A stretch of 13,715 nucleotides of DNA from positions 221,676 to 235,390 of the forward strand of contig WELB01000094.1 of NCBI GenBank assembly GCA_009602725.1, read 5' to 3'. Origin of the DNA: Spirogloea muscicola (lineage: Eukaryota > Streptophyta > Zygnematophyceae > Spirogloeales > Spirogloeaceae). Position 1 is the stretch's first letter. Each line of letters opens with the position of its first letter. The notes beneath the pieces were generated by a model. The model did not search any database, had not been told where the DNA came from, and saw only the letters and a list, made by a program, of their open reading frames with translations. The translations under genes were made by a program, and so were the position numbers. Positions 1-9,297 of this stretch are shown here, in pieces.

Positions 1-738
1 AGCATATTGTGTTGAGTGGAGGGACGACAATGTTTCCTGGCCTGCCGACCAGGTACTGTGGGCCTTTAACCTCACAGCAATATACAGTTGCAACTTGCTT
101 AACGTGCCACATCTGCTTGTTTCCTTATATTACACTTGATTGGCACTTGATATGCGCCCTCCAACACTACAGACTTGAGAAGGAGCTCAAGGCTCTGTAT
201 ATGACACATGTGCTGAAGGGGAACAGAGAAGGCATGAAGGTCAGCTCTTGCACCTAATTATGACCTTCTCTGAAGCAAATTTCTGGCCACTGTGTGGTGC
301 ACTTCAATAAAGACTGATGATGGGATCAATGAACGGCTCATTTGCCAACTGTATCCATAAAGGGCTGGGCTCCTCTTAAGCTGCAAAGGACATCAGGCTT
401 TCGTAGCAAGCCCTGTTCACTGAGTGGTAACAGCTTGCACTTGTACTTGTACTTTTGCAGAAATTCCGAATGAAGCTAGAAGATCTGCCTGGGCGAAAGC
501 ACATGGTGTATCTTGGTGGCGCAGTCCTTGCGGATCTCATGAAGGTGCCATTAGTGATATCTCAAATTTTCTTCAGCTGTGCTACTTGCTGCAGTCTTCA
601 GCTTCTGGGTGGACCAAAGTAATTTTTGCTCATTCAGTCGCATGTGCTCACTTCCAGGACATGCCTGAAGCTTGGATCTCAAGAACAGAATATCAGGAGG
701 AGGGCCCGAGATGTCTTCGAAAATGTGGCCAACCATAG
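1..738 (+). CDS. ARP2: Actin-related protein 2 (Arp2/3 complex subunit), C-terminal part
   Basis: Four exons are visible: 1-52, 173-239, 461-544 and 658-738, ending in TAG; the 5' part lies outside the window. Introns (53-172, 240-460, 545-657) all have GT...AG ends. The joined frame reads [17 protein letters not shown], then [17 protein letters not shown], then [20 protein letters not shown] with AVLADLMK, then a last exon containing RTEYQEEGP. This matches the actin-fold C-terminus, and the ARP2-specific features are the E-K-L-K-type helix, the (K)F-x-(I/M)-(R/K)-(I/L)-E-D-x-P-x-R-K-H-M-V insertion and the LGGAVLAD block; ordinary actin differs here. ARP2 with ARP3 forms the pseudo-dimer that nucleates branched actin filaments in the cytoplasm. 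The final residues (RKCGQP) diverge from animal forms, as expected of a variable tail. Exon joins are phase 2, 0 and 0. The family call is very secure; only the exact last exon could vary. Confidence 0.93.
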
Positions 739-1051
739 TCAGCAACTATGTAGCACATAGATATCAGATGAGCCCAACGTGCAGCTCAAAGTCATGCTGC
801 TGTGGCATCATCTTTCTCCATCCCAAGCTTTTAATCACTTAGCTATCATTGGTCTCAGCAGCTAGACGCCCTGCGCTTGGGCTGGGCCTTCATGTCCCTC
901 CCTTCTTGTCCACTTGAGGACACTCCTGACACAGCACAAAAGTCATCTGGTCGAGCTCGCAGTAGTTCCTCGCCTTTGTGTTCCTCATGCAGTTCCTTCT
1001 TCTCACACTGTGATGTTCATTGCATAACTGAAGGCCCATAGATCATCATCT

Positions 1052-1082
1052 TTTACAAATGATGATGATCATCATTTGTAAA
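1052..1082. promoter_or_regulatory. Perfect hairpin with embedded TGTAA polyadenylation-type signal
   Basis: A 14-base inverted repeat (TTTACAAATGATGA and its exact complement) is separated by only three bases (TGA). The right arm contains TGTAA at 1077-1081, the usual chlorophyte polyadenylation signal. It is the first TGTAA after the ARP2 stop, about 340 bases downstream, so it could mark the end of that transcript. Because the element is symmetric, it does not by itself give an orientation, and the palindrome could equally be a small transposon remnant or chance. Confidence 0.45.
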
Positions 1083-1307
1083 TTTGGTCATCCATAGATA
1101 CACCTTGCAGAGATTTGACGAGCACTACTGCTGCACCACGTGATCAACCATACAACTGAAGAGACCTGCTAAGCGACTGCACAAGGGAGGCTAAGCAACA
1201 ACGCGCAAGTACTTGTCAAAAACAAGTCAATCTTTTGTCGCAGTGGCTCGCCTTGCAGTTGGAGAAGACACATCATAAGCTGTTCTTCTTGTCATATGTT
1301 GACCAAT

Positions 1308-1326
1308 ACTGAGCAAGTTGCTCAGT
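1308..1326. repeat. Short perfect inverted repeat
   Basis: Nine-base arms (ACTGAGCAA and TTGCTCAGT) flank a single central G. It lies in the region without a confident gene. Nothing around it shows a function. Confidence 0.4.
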
Positions 1327-1400
1327 AATCTCTACTGGTGCGATAGCAAGAAAGGGCGAGGTCATGTATTCTGGTGTCGTATTGTGCATCTAGAGACATG

Positions 1401-1430
1401 GGTTCAAATTGTGCTGAAAGAATTTGAACC
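1401..1430. repeat. Stem-loop, 10-bp stem and 10-base loop
   Basis: GGTTCAAATT at 1401-1410 is exactly complementary to AATTTGAACC at 1421-1430. The GGTTCAAAT string resembles a tRNA T-loop, but no acceptor stem, D arm or anticodon arm can be drawn around it, so it is recorded only as an inverted repeat. Confidence 0.4.
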
Positions 1431-2308
1431 TGCTGCTATCGCCTGTGGTTCGGTTATATTATGAGACTGAGCTTGTCATTGGGTACTTAGCAATTGTCAT
1501 TACGCCGATTAGGTAGGTGTCTGCATCTATGAGATATTTGTGAGAGTTCTTATTGTGTTCTGGCAAGACAATTCCTGAGGCCCTGCTCGGCTCAAGTATG
1601 CTACAGGCGGCGCACTGCAAGTGATGTGCCACACAACGTGGGCGTTACCAGCAAGCAGCATGAGGGGCAGGGTCCCACACACCGTGCAATTGATGCTGCC
1701 AAGCGATCTATGACTGCTCATCGAAATCTGTGTGCTGTCGATGCTCGCAGGGCTATACATGCATTGTGCCCTTGAGTGGTCCAAGTACGAAAGGCCATTA
1801 TCATGTCAGACCATCTTGATCTACCAAAACATGGTTTGACTATTTTGTCTCTGTATGCCTCTCCTTGAGCTATATTTACAGAGTTTGCCAAGAGTGAGTC
1901 GAAGCTGCATGATGAGGTGCATGTACATTGCAATAGACCTCTGCGACACGAAGGCCAAGTCCTTCTACGTCATCTTCACTGGAGCTTTCCCGTAAGTCAG
2001 AAGTGTTGTGCATCTAGGAGCACATGAAAGGGAGTTGGACGGATACATTTACCTTGTGCTGTGCTGCCGTGCTCTTACTGTCTGACTTCGTGTCGGACTC
2101 GCCCCACTGACCCGCACAACCGTGAGTTACGTCCACGCTCATACGGCTTTCGCCATGCCCTTGTGCTCTAGCCACAGGAACTTCCTACAGGGAAGGCAGA
2201 GGGGGTTGTTGACAAAGCAATCCGTGGTGGCCATTGGGTTCCAGCTCGCCTTGCGCACTGTGTGGATGGACCTGAGCAGCCTCAATTGGGTGGCCCACGA
2301 GAAAATGT

Positions 2309-2817
2309 AAGCCCAAGCAACACAAGCAGTTGTCATTGAGTTCGTCCCCAGTGTGTCGGCGCATTGGCAACCAAGCGGAGCTGCTGAAGCGCGGTGCCAA
2401 TCCTGAATGGCCGCTCAGTAACCCCTTGTCAGTGATCCTCAAGCGCGGTGCCGGAGTCAAGGCGAAGAGGGAGCCATCCTGGACGCGAGACACTCGTTCA
2501 GCAGGAGGCAATGGCTGGGAAACGCAAGCCCACAAGACCGGACTACGTCAAAGGCGACTGGAAAGCGCAAAGCAGTCGGCTAAGGGAGTGGCTACCATCG
2601 TCGGCTGCTCAATCTCGAAGTCAACAGCGACGGTTGAGATATACTAGCGACCGTACAGGATTCACCCGGCCGATAGCGTGTAACGGCAGCCAGGGCACGG
2701 CCAGCATGCAGATGCAAGGCAAATGCCAGACATTGCTGCAGCGTTATGGACAGACGATTCTTTATGCAAGGGCAGGGAAGCCCGCAGCATCGACATCTGG
2801 CTGCCTCCTTCTGCCGC
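2309..2817. other. Unassigned stretch before the repeat cluster
   Basis: GC content rises relative to the sequence before it. A 12-base string AAGCGCGGTGCC occurs twice (2387-2398 and 2441-2452). An ATG at 2509 opens a basic reading frame beginning MAGKRKPTRPDYVKGDW that runs into the repeat at 2818 and stops inside it. This could be the first exon of something, but no donor, homology or continuation supports a gene. Confidence 0.3.
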
Positions 2818-2902
2818 AGTGCTTTCCCTGGCCCCTTCTCGAACTTTTTCCATTCTTTTTTGGGCTGGCTTTTCCCAGCCCCTATCCTCAATGGGCGAGC
2901 CC
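2818..2902 (+). repeat. Dispersed repeat family, copy 1
   Basis: Begins AGTGCTTTCCCTGGCCCC and ends in the well-conserved block around CCCCTATCCTCAATGGGCGA. Inside is a small hairpin, GGGCTGG (2862-2868) pairing with CCAGCCC (2875-2881). The last 52 bases (2851-2902) are repeated in inverted orientation in copy 2 with two mismatches. No transposase and no clear target-site duplication are visible. Confidence 0.8.
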
Positions 2903-2925
2903 TTCTTCTGCCGCAGCCTAGAGAG

Positions 2926-3004
2926 GGGCTCGCCCATTGAGGATAGGGGCTTGAAAAAGCCAGCCCAAAAAAGAATGAGCAAAGGACGAGAGGGCCTGAA
3001 GGCG
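2926..3004 (-). repeat. Dispersed repeat family, copy 2 (inverted)
   Basis: Bases 2926-2977 are the reverse complement of 2851-2902 at 50 of 52 positions. The spacer between arms is 23 bases, so the two copies could fold into a long hairpin. Weaker similarity continues outward to about 3004. The internal GGGCTGG/CCAGCCC pairing is damaged by two substitutions in this copy. Confidence 0.75.
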
Positions 3005-3082
3005 AGGACCAAGGCAAGGATATACGATGTGAAGCACGCAGAAAAGTTCCCTTAACGCGACTAAAATAAGGTGTGCTTCTTT

Positions 3083-3108
3083 CTTAGTGCTTCGCCTTAG
3101 TGCTTCGC
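3083..3108. repeat. Tandem 13-mer, two units
   Basis: CTTAGTGCTTCGC is present twice head to tail at 3083-3095 and 3096-3108. The second unit overlaps the start of repeat copy 3, suggesting local slippage at the edge of that copy. Confidence 0.8.
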
Positions 3109-3219
3109 CTGGCCCCCTTCTTCTTGGGCTTCTTGTACTCTGCTCATTCTTTTCTGGGCTGGCTGTTCCAGCCCCTATCCTCAATGGGCGAGCTCTTTCT
3201 TTTGGGCTGGCTTCTCCCC
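3099..3219 (+). repeat. Dispersed repeat family, copy 3 plus a truncated fourth copy
   Basis: Copy 3 (3099-3194) has the same order of blocks as copy 1 and a perfect internal stem, GGGCTGG (3156-3162) with CCAGCCC (3168-3174). A partial copy follows directly (about 3196-3219, TTTTGGGCTGGCTTCTCCCC), lacking the conserved 3' block. The 12-base string ACTAAAATAAGG sits 160 bases apart at 3060-3071 and 3220-3231, bracketing copy 3 and the partial copy. It could be a target duplication or part of a larger repeat unit. Confidence 0.7.
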
Positions 3220-3231
3220 ACTAAAATAAGG

Positions 3232-3402
3232 ACTTATCTAACGACGCTGCAGCGGGGACGGAGGCCGCCCCCACGTCCCTCGGCGGGGAACCCCCCTGCA
3301 TGTCGAAACCGACGGCTGAGATTGTCCACATCGCACGGCGCCAATAGTCCGATGTGGGACACTCCGCCATCCGCCTCGACTTAGCCATCAGCCAGCTCCG
3401 CG
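3232..3402 (+). promoter_or_regulatory. Likely leader and promoter-proximal region of the thylakoid-type gene
   Basis: GC-rich sequence immediately upstream of the chosen ATG at 3403. No TATA box or other named element can be supported. The assignment rests only on position. Confidence 0.3.
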
Positions 3403-6400
3403 ATGGCGCGCGCCGCCGCCGCCGCCGCNCCCGTGGCGGCAGCGGCGGCGGCGACGGCGACGGCGACGCTGCGGCGGGGCGCGCAGGGCGGCTCGCCGTC
3501 GTCGTCGTCGCCCTGTTCCGTGAGGCTCGGTATGGAGTGCGGCAGAGCTGCGCTTGTTGTCGGGCTGCTCGCTGCGCTGCCGGCGTCGCGCGTCATGGCG
3601 TCTAGGAGTGGACGCCGGCAGCGCTGCGGGCCCGACGAGCTCCCTGCATTGCCTGACTGCGGCGCCATCTGCATGCCAGGCCGGTCACGATGCAACGATG
3701 GCCTCCGAGCGCGAGCCAAGGCCAATGCAGAGCGCCTCACGGGGTGAGCCTCGCATGTCACTACTCCTCGTCACGGGGATGTTGCAGGCTGCCCATGTCT
3801 TGCCCGCCTTGTCGACTGAAGCCCCGGCTTTCGCCACGTTACTGGGACTTTGACAGCATTGACAAGGAGAAGAAGAAGGGGCAGCAGAGTCGTGACAGGC
3901 AGTTCAAATCCCTTGTGCCGAACTTCCTCTACCCGAGCCTCAACGTCCTGAGTGGGCCTTCTAAGGTAGCTCAACGACGAGCCTGGTGCTAGCAGTCAGG
4001 AGCCATTTGGCTCCTGGCTGCCATCTTGCTCATAAGCTGAGCAAGTTGGGAGCATTGGTGGCCAGGCCTGGTCGCTGCTATCAACCAAACCTGGCTGACT
4101 TAAGGGCACGTTGTGCTGTTGCTTGCCCGCTGCAGCTGGCAAGACTGGGCCTGCTGGCCACAGGCGTCACTGCAGCATTCTGCAGCATGCAGATTGGCGT
4201 CAAGATACTGGAGGTGAGGTGTTTTCGGAAGCTGATCTAGGTATTTCAAGCTAGTTCTGGGCGAAGCAAGAGCGCGAGCATTCCTGGACCGAGCTGTAAA
4301 CAATGCGCAAAGGCTACAGCTCGTGTAGCACATGGATGGGAAGCAAGACCAAGCTGTGACGCCTTTGAGGGATTATCATATTCGTCATTTACTCGTATGT
4401 TCTGCAACCACGGATCATAGACGCTGTGCTCCTGCAGGCCGTTGACGCCGTGCCAATCCTTTCGCAATTTGAAGTACTCGTGGGTAGCATCTTGAGTACA
4501 AACTTCATGACCAAGTATCTCCTTGGGGGAGAAGGTAATCCTCTACCCTTGACATTGTTCTGATCTAATAATAATAGTTGCATGCAGAAGTGATTACTTG
4601 GTAGGTAGCGTGTATCTTGCAGGGTTTAAATTCTGGAGAAAGTAGGTCTGCCAGTCAGAGGCTCTGAACAATGGTAACTTACACCTGTCATTTGTTGCAG
4701 GAAGGGCTAGACTGCTGTCCTTCTTTGAAGGTGCATGGGACCAGATTTCTGGCATCAGCATCGAGCAGCTGAATGAGCCGGAACCTAGCATGCTGGATGT
4801 ACGTCCTGCCAAGCAAGCATGCCCCCATGACCTGATGACCCATGACCAGCTGCCATCCGCGCTGGCCAGTGCATGCTAATACACATCCCCATGTATGTAT
4901 GCTACCAAATCTCTGAGGACTTCTTATGTTTATGGGTCAAGGGCAACTACTGCAGGTTCAACTTCGTGCTCTTGTTGACGAGCACCTTGCCACCATGGAG
5001 ACAGGAAGCGGAGAACCTGCTACTGCTCAGCTTCTTGACAAGCAGTCTCTCCTCATTGAACTCAAGAATTTCGTATCTTCACAAGAAAGGAAGGTAGGCT
5101 CTCTGCCTTAGACGAGAGCCAATGTTGGAGGACAACAGGGATCAAGTATTCAAATCTGCAAAACATTTCGTGATTGTATAGCAAGCGAAGAATTTCACAT
5201 AAAACCCAGGAAGGAGAGCAGGTGGAGAGGGAAGCTTTTACGGCTCATTTCCTCTTCCTTTCTTTTATTTTCGCAAGATTGTATCTGCAGTTCAGATTTC
5301 CAGTGTCATTGACTCAGTCAGGCTCTGAGGCATATTGATACTTCCAGGCATGTTGATACCAAATCGTTGCTGTACGTTTTGTGTACCTCTCAGGCTAGAC
5401 AGATAAATGCAGTACTCAGAAAAGACATCCAAGAGCTGCAACTCGAGAAGGTGAGCCTGTCAGCGTATAACCACGTATAGCATGTAGCTTCTCCAAGCAT
5501 AGAACTCACTATCACAGCACCTGAGAAGAGTGTTAAGTCACTTGCAAAGACTGAGATAGCACTTGCAGCCTATGGCAGGTCAATATTGTTGACAGGAAGG
5601 TCTCTCAGCTGCAGTCTGAAATCAGTTCGTTGAAGGTGATTACTCGTGCTGAGCTCTTTCAAGTGCTATTGCACAGCTAGTGCATCTGTGGCTGGTTTCT
5701 TAAGTGATACAGTAAGCATTTCATATCTACAGAGGACTGCAGCTGATTCCTATCTCGTCTGCCCTTCTTGCATGCTTGTTTGCGCCATATGCATACATAT
5801 CTGCGGTTGCCATATTTGCAGGGAGAGCAGAAGGATGCCCTGGAACATGTATCATCTCTCACAGCGAAGTTGACTGAAGCAAGCAACGAGCTTGGTTGTA
5901 TGAGGCAGTCGATGCAAGAGCTTGAGGCTGTCAATAAAGAGGTGATTTCTCTGCATAATGTATGTACCCACTAAGACGAAGTCACGAGGAGACCTTCAAG
6001 GCCCCGTGTATAACTATCTGGTGTGCTCGAAATTGGTCAGCACTTGTGTATAACGCATTTGGTGGCTGTTTATGTGATGCAGCTGCAGGAACTTATGTTG
6101 GCAGCTGACGTGAAAAACAAGGCTCTTCAGGATGGGATTCTTGCAGCTGAGGCCACCTCGAAGAAAGCGGAGAAAGACCATGCCAGACAAGTACATGAAG
6201 TCCGAGCTGAGCTCCTCTATCAATTGGAAAAGTCAAAAGCAGACCAGGCTGCTCTGATGCAGTCCAGGAAGGTCCGCTATCATCTGTCCAATAATGTGAT
6301 TTGTTGAAGTTTCTCATGGCAAAGTGATGGTGCACTATGGCATCTTGACTGCGATACTTACTCTTGATCTCACAGTTCAGGTGCATCTTTGCATTTCCAA

Positions 6401-9297
6401 GGGTAGAGAAAAATGCACATGTACTCATGACATGCTTATCTGTGCAGTCTGCAGCAGATTCAGAGCAAGCAAAATACCTTCAGACTATCAGAGACATGGA
6501 GATAACAATCAAGGAGAAGGATGCTTCAGCAGTCACTTTGCAAGCATCCATAGAGCAATACAGAAATGATGAGGCTAAGGTTAGATGGTCACCTCTTCAG
6601 TCAGAGCCACACATGAATGTTGCAATCCAACAAGGCAAAGCAGCTGTCTTTGCCTGAAAGAGTTAACTAGCACTTCAATGAAAGTGTTACACCGGCTTCT
6701 AGCAATGAAGCCTGCATTCCAGCAACTGCTGCAAGTGACTTACTTCCTCATTCGTGGATCCTTCCCTGTGGTCACTGGAGCTGACACAAGAGTATGACCG
6801 TCGTCTGCAGCTCCAGGAGCAATCGTCACAGCTGGCCATGGAGAAGGAGGTGCTCAGTCAGCAGATGAAGGTGCTAGAGAAGGGCCGGGCAGAGGCAGAG
6901 GCAGCCAAGGAAGAGGCTGAGGTCAGGCTCCACATGGACCTTGCGCGAGGCAGGCAGGACCTGCAGGAGCAGATGCAAGCTGTCAAGGAGGATCACCAGC
7001 TTGCCATTTGCTCACTTGAGGTTTGTAACTGACTATGTAATGCATGGCCTAGGCAGCACTTCCAAGACAGCATCGTCAGCAGCAGCAGTTTTAGTGCCTC
7101 AACGTGCTGGCCTGTAACTGCAGCAGAGATGCAACCTCAAGGCTTGATTGTGGAGACTCTCTCCCTGGCTAGAAAGGTGGGAGACGTTCTGATGCCTGGT
7201 ATCCATTGATCATTGACTTCTACTTTGCAGGAGGCTCTGAGATCAAAGACTGAGGAGTGTGCAAGAGCAGTATATAAAGTCAAGGAGACAAATGCAGATG
7301 TTCAACAACTCCTTGCATGCCTCGCAAAAGCTCAGGAAGAAACTGCTAAGGTACACTACTCTACCTCAGGCTCACATGGGCTTGTGCCACTTAGTTTGAC
7401 GTTATTAGGCACACTCTGGTATGACAACGAGCTACAGACTTCATGAAGTCCTTTTTCATTTGCAGATGAAGGCAAGTGCCTTGAAGACTGCTAGTAGCAG
7501 CAGAGAACTTGTTGAGCAAGTACACACGCTGGAGAAGGAGAAGGCAGACCTGATCGCTGGTAGTGAGGCAGCCCAGACCAAGCACCTTGACGAACTGAAG
7601 AGGAGCCAGTTGGACCTTCTGGAGAAGCTGGAAGCAGCCAAGAAGGAAGAGATGGCTGCTGCCAGAGCTTATAAGGTAGCTTTCAGATGTCCAGCTTACC
7701 TGCTCCAAATGGCACAAAGGCTCCAGTATTCATCTGGGCAACAGGAGATGGTACCACAGACTGGTTTAGCTATCCCCAGACATACTTGGTTTTGGTTCTT
7801 TACACACATCAAGGGCTGTCACTGTTGGCTGCTTCACCAAGTAGACGGTCGATGCTATTGGTCTCTATTCTTGTTTGCAGGAATCCTTGGATGAGCAAAA
7901 GTCACAGCACACAGAAGCTCTTCAACAAGTGCAGCTCATCTCCGCTACTCACAAGCAGAGGGCTGACAGCCTCGAAACAGCCTTGGCTAAGGTCAGGGTC
8001 CAACTTGCACAATCTGAGAATAGGCCATCCTTCAGCTGTTATATTTACTCAGTCTCTCATGACATCCATGAATATGGCTTGTAACACCTGCTTTTTGGGC
8101 GTAGAGCCTATGCCCCAAATTCAGGCATGTATGTGTTGATTGACGCTTTAGTTTGACAGGTATTTGAGAAAGTACTACTTTAGAACAAACCGTGACATAT
8201 GTGCCTTGTATGTATGTAACCATGATTGCCGGTTTCTTGTTTTAGGCTCAGCAACTCATATGCAAGTTACAGCTGGATATGGATCAAGCTGCTGTGAAGA
8301 GAGAAGCTACCCAACCGTTGGCTGCCTTCAAGGAAGAGGTAGACAATCCTCTGCATTTGCTATTCTACTGAGTGATGGGTGTAATCAAGACGTCAGTGAT
8401 GGCCATCCGACCTTTTACCATCTGCGAGCGACGTCATACCATCATATGCATGGCAGCCATGCTGACAAAGTGACAGAGTATTTAAACAGCTTAAGGAGCT
8501 CCTGTGTATACTCGCTGCAGCAGTGGCAACATTCAGAATACTGAGATGTCGCAGTATGAGATGTCTTCCTTCACAGGCTGTGATGTCTCCCCTTGGCAAT
8601 CAACTCATGGATGAGCGACGACAAGAGGAAGGTGATGCCTCCCAGAGTGACTTGGACGGAAAGGTTGCCCAGGCAGAGGAGGTGATTGCAGCAGGCCTTG
8701 AGGCCTCAGTGGCTCCAGAGCGTGAACCAGAGCGCACTTTCACAGAGAAGGAGCTGATGGTGATGACAAACCCACGTCCTGCCTCACTCTGTGATGATAT
8801 GTTGACTCGCCCATCAGAAACACAAACCACAAAACAGTTAGAATGTGCTATGTAGACACAGTGACCCTTTGTTTTGTCATATAAATGATAAAGCAACATC
8901 TCAGCTACTCTCCAGAGCGAGAGCCATCAACATAGGCTGATCGTGGCTTAGCTGTGCCAGGCGCACTGCCGGGAGATTCGGAAGCAGTACGTGGATATTA
9001 CTAAGCCCGCCAAGGAGCAGAAGGCGGGTGTTGAAGCCCTCGTGCAGGTGTGTCACTGTACAACACTGGTCAATTTATCTGCTTGATGTCGCCTTAGTAT
9101 GTGGGGGCCATCACCTAACAGCTACCGAGTTGCAGGGTGAGCACAGTCCAATGAGACTCTATTCTTGGCATTCTTCTGTGCTCAGCCACACTTGCGTCAT
9201 CTTGCAGGCCCTGGTGCATCTGGGAGCAGATCCAAAGTGGGCGTCGGAGTATGTGCTGCGCTCAATGACTTACGAGCGCAGCAAAGCGCGAAAATAG
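3403..9297 (+). CDS. Plastid-type protein with CURT1/CAAD-like membrane domain and long coiled coil
   Basis: Twenty exons, all GT...AG: 3403-3743, 3788-3965, 4136-4213, 4438-4534, 4701-4798, 4956-5093, 5394-5450, 5579-5635, 5822-5941, 6083-6271, 6448-6579, 6781-7020, 7129-7176, 7231-7350, 7466-7675, 7881-7991, 8246-8338, 8577-8759, 8961-9047 and 9208-9297 (TAG). They join to 888 residues. The product was not recognised as a named gene. Seen: an Ala/Ser/Arg-rich leader (1-48) typical of plastid transit peptides; a hydrophobic run with VMA at 64-66; a Cys-containing segment (about 74-120); hydrophobic helices near 177-195 and 208-226, where AVDAVPILSQFEVLVG followed by KYLLGGEGRARLL resembles the A-x-(N/D)-x-VP-x-L, LVG and YLL...R..L pattern of CURT1/CAAD proteins that bend thylakoids; Lys/Glu/Gln-rich coiled coil about 265-760; and a tail ending MTYERSKARK. 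The membrane identity is inference. Exon 13 and the 18/19 donor are the least certain. The N at 3429 is in a GCN codon, alanine whichever base it is. An MFP1-like thylakoid coiled-coil protein is the alternative. Confidence 0.75.

Larger units (their letters stand above)
739..2308. other. Stretch without a confident gene, with weak coding-like blocks
   Basis: Beyond the hairpins listed separately, this region holds open plus-strand blocks that look partly protein-like: 1160-1312 (contains LLSQWLALQLEKTHHKLFF), 1303-1464 (contains GRGHVFWCRIVHLETWVQIV), 1533-1775, and a possible exon pair 1882-1991 and 2178-2306 with good splice borders (acceptors TTTACAG and CCACAG, donors GTAAGT and GTAAGC). 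The pair can be joined open in more than one frame, so the frame is undecided. I recognise no family in any of them. They could be exons of an unidentified gene, a decayed transposon or gene, or chance. A TGTAA occurs at 2306-2310. Confidence 0.25.

Noticed and set aside
9-257. Single open frame starting at the ATG at 38 or a nearby TTG
   Set aside because: It reads through an intron; the real ARP2 frame is the split 1-52 plus 173-239.
315-422. Box C/D snoRNA in the second ARP2 intron (TGATGA and CTGA)
   Set aside because: The boxes are about 100 bases apart, there is no terminal stem and no clear guide element.
1395-1432. tRNA-like GGTTCAAAT string
   Set aside because: No cloverleaf can be drawn; the string is one arm of a simple stem-loop.
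2175-2310. Dynein heavy-chain-like reading (GKAEGVVDKAIRGGHWV)
   Set aside because: The resemblance is limited to a few residues, the following residues do not continue the dynein motif, and the frame is not uniquely fixed.
2592-3184. Overlapping open frames on both strands over the repeat cluster
   Set aside because: They are translations of the dispersed repeat; the same peptide strings recur in each copy and in several frames.
3403-9297. Direct orthologue of land-plant MFP1
   Set aside because: The overall plan is similar (plastid leader, hydrophobic segments, coiled coil), but the membrane region fits the CURT1/CAAD pattern better; kept only as an alternative.
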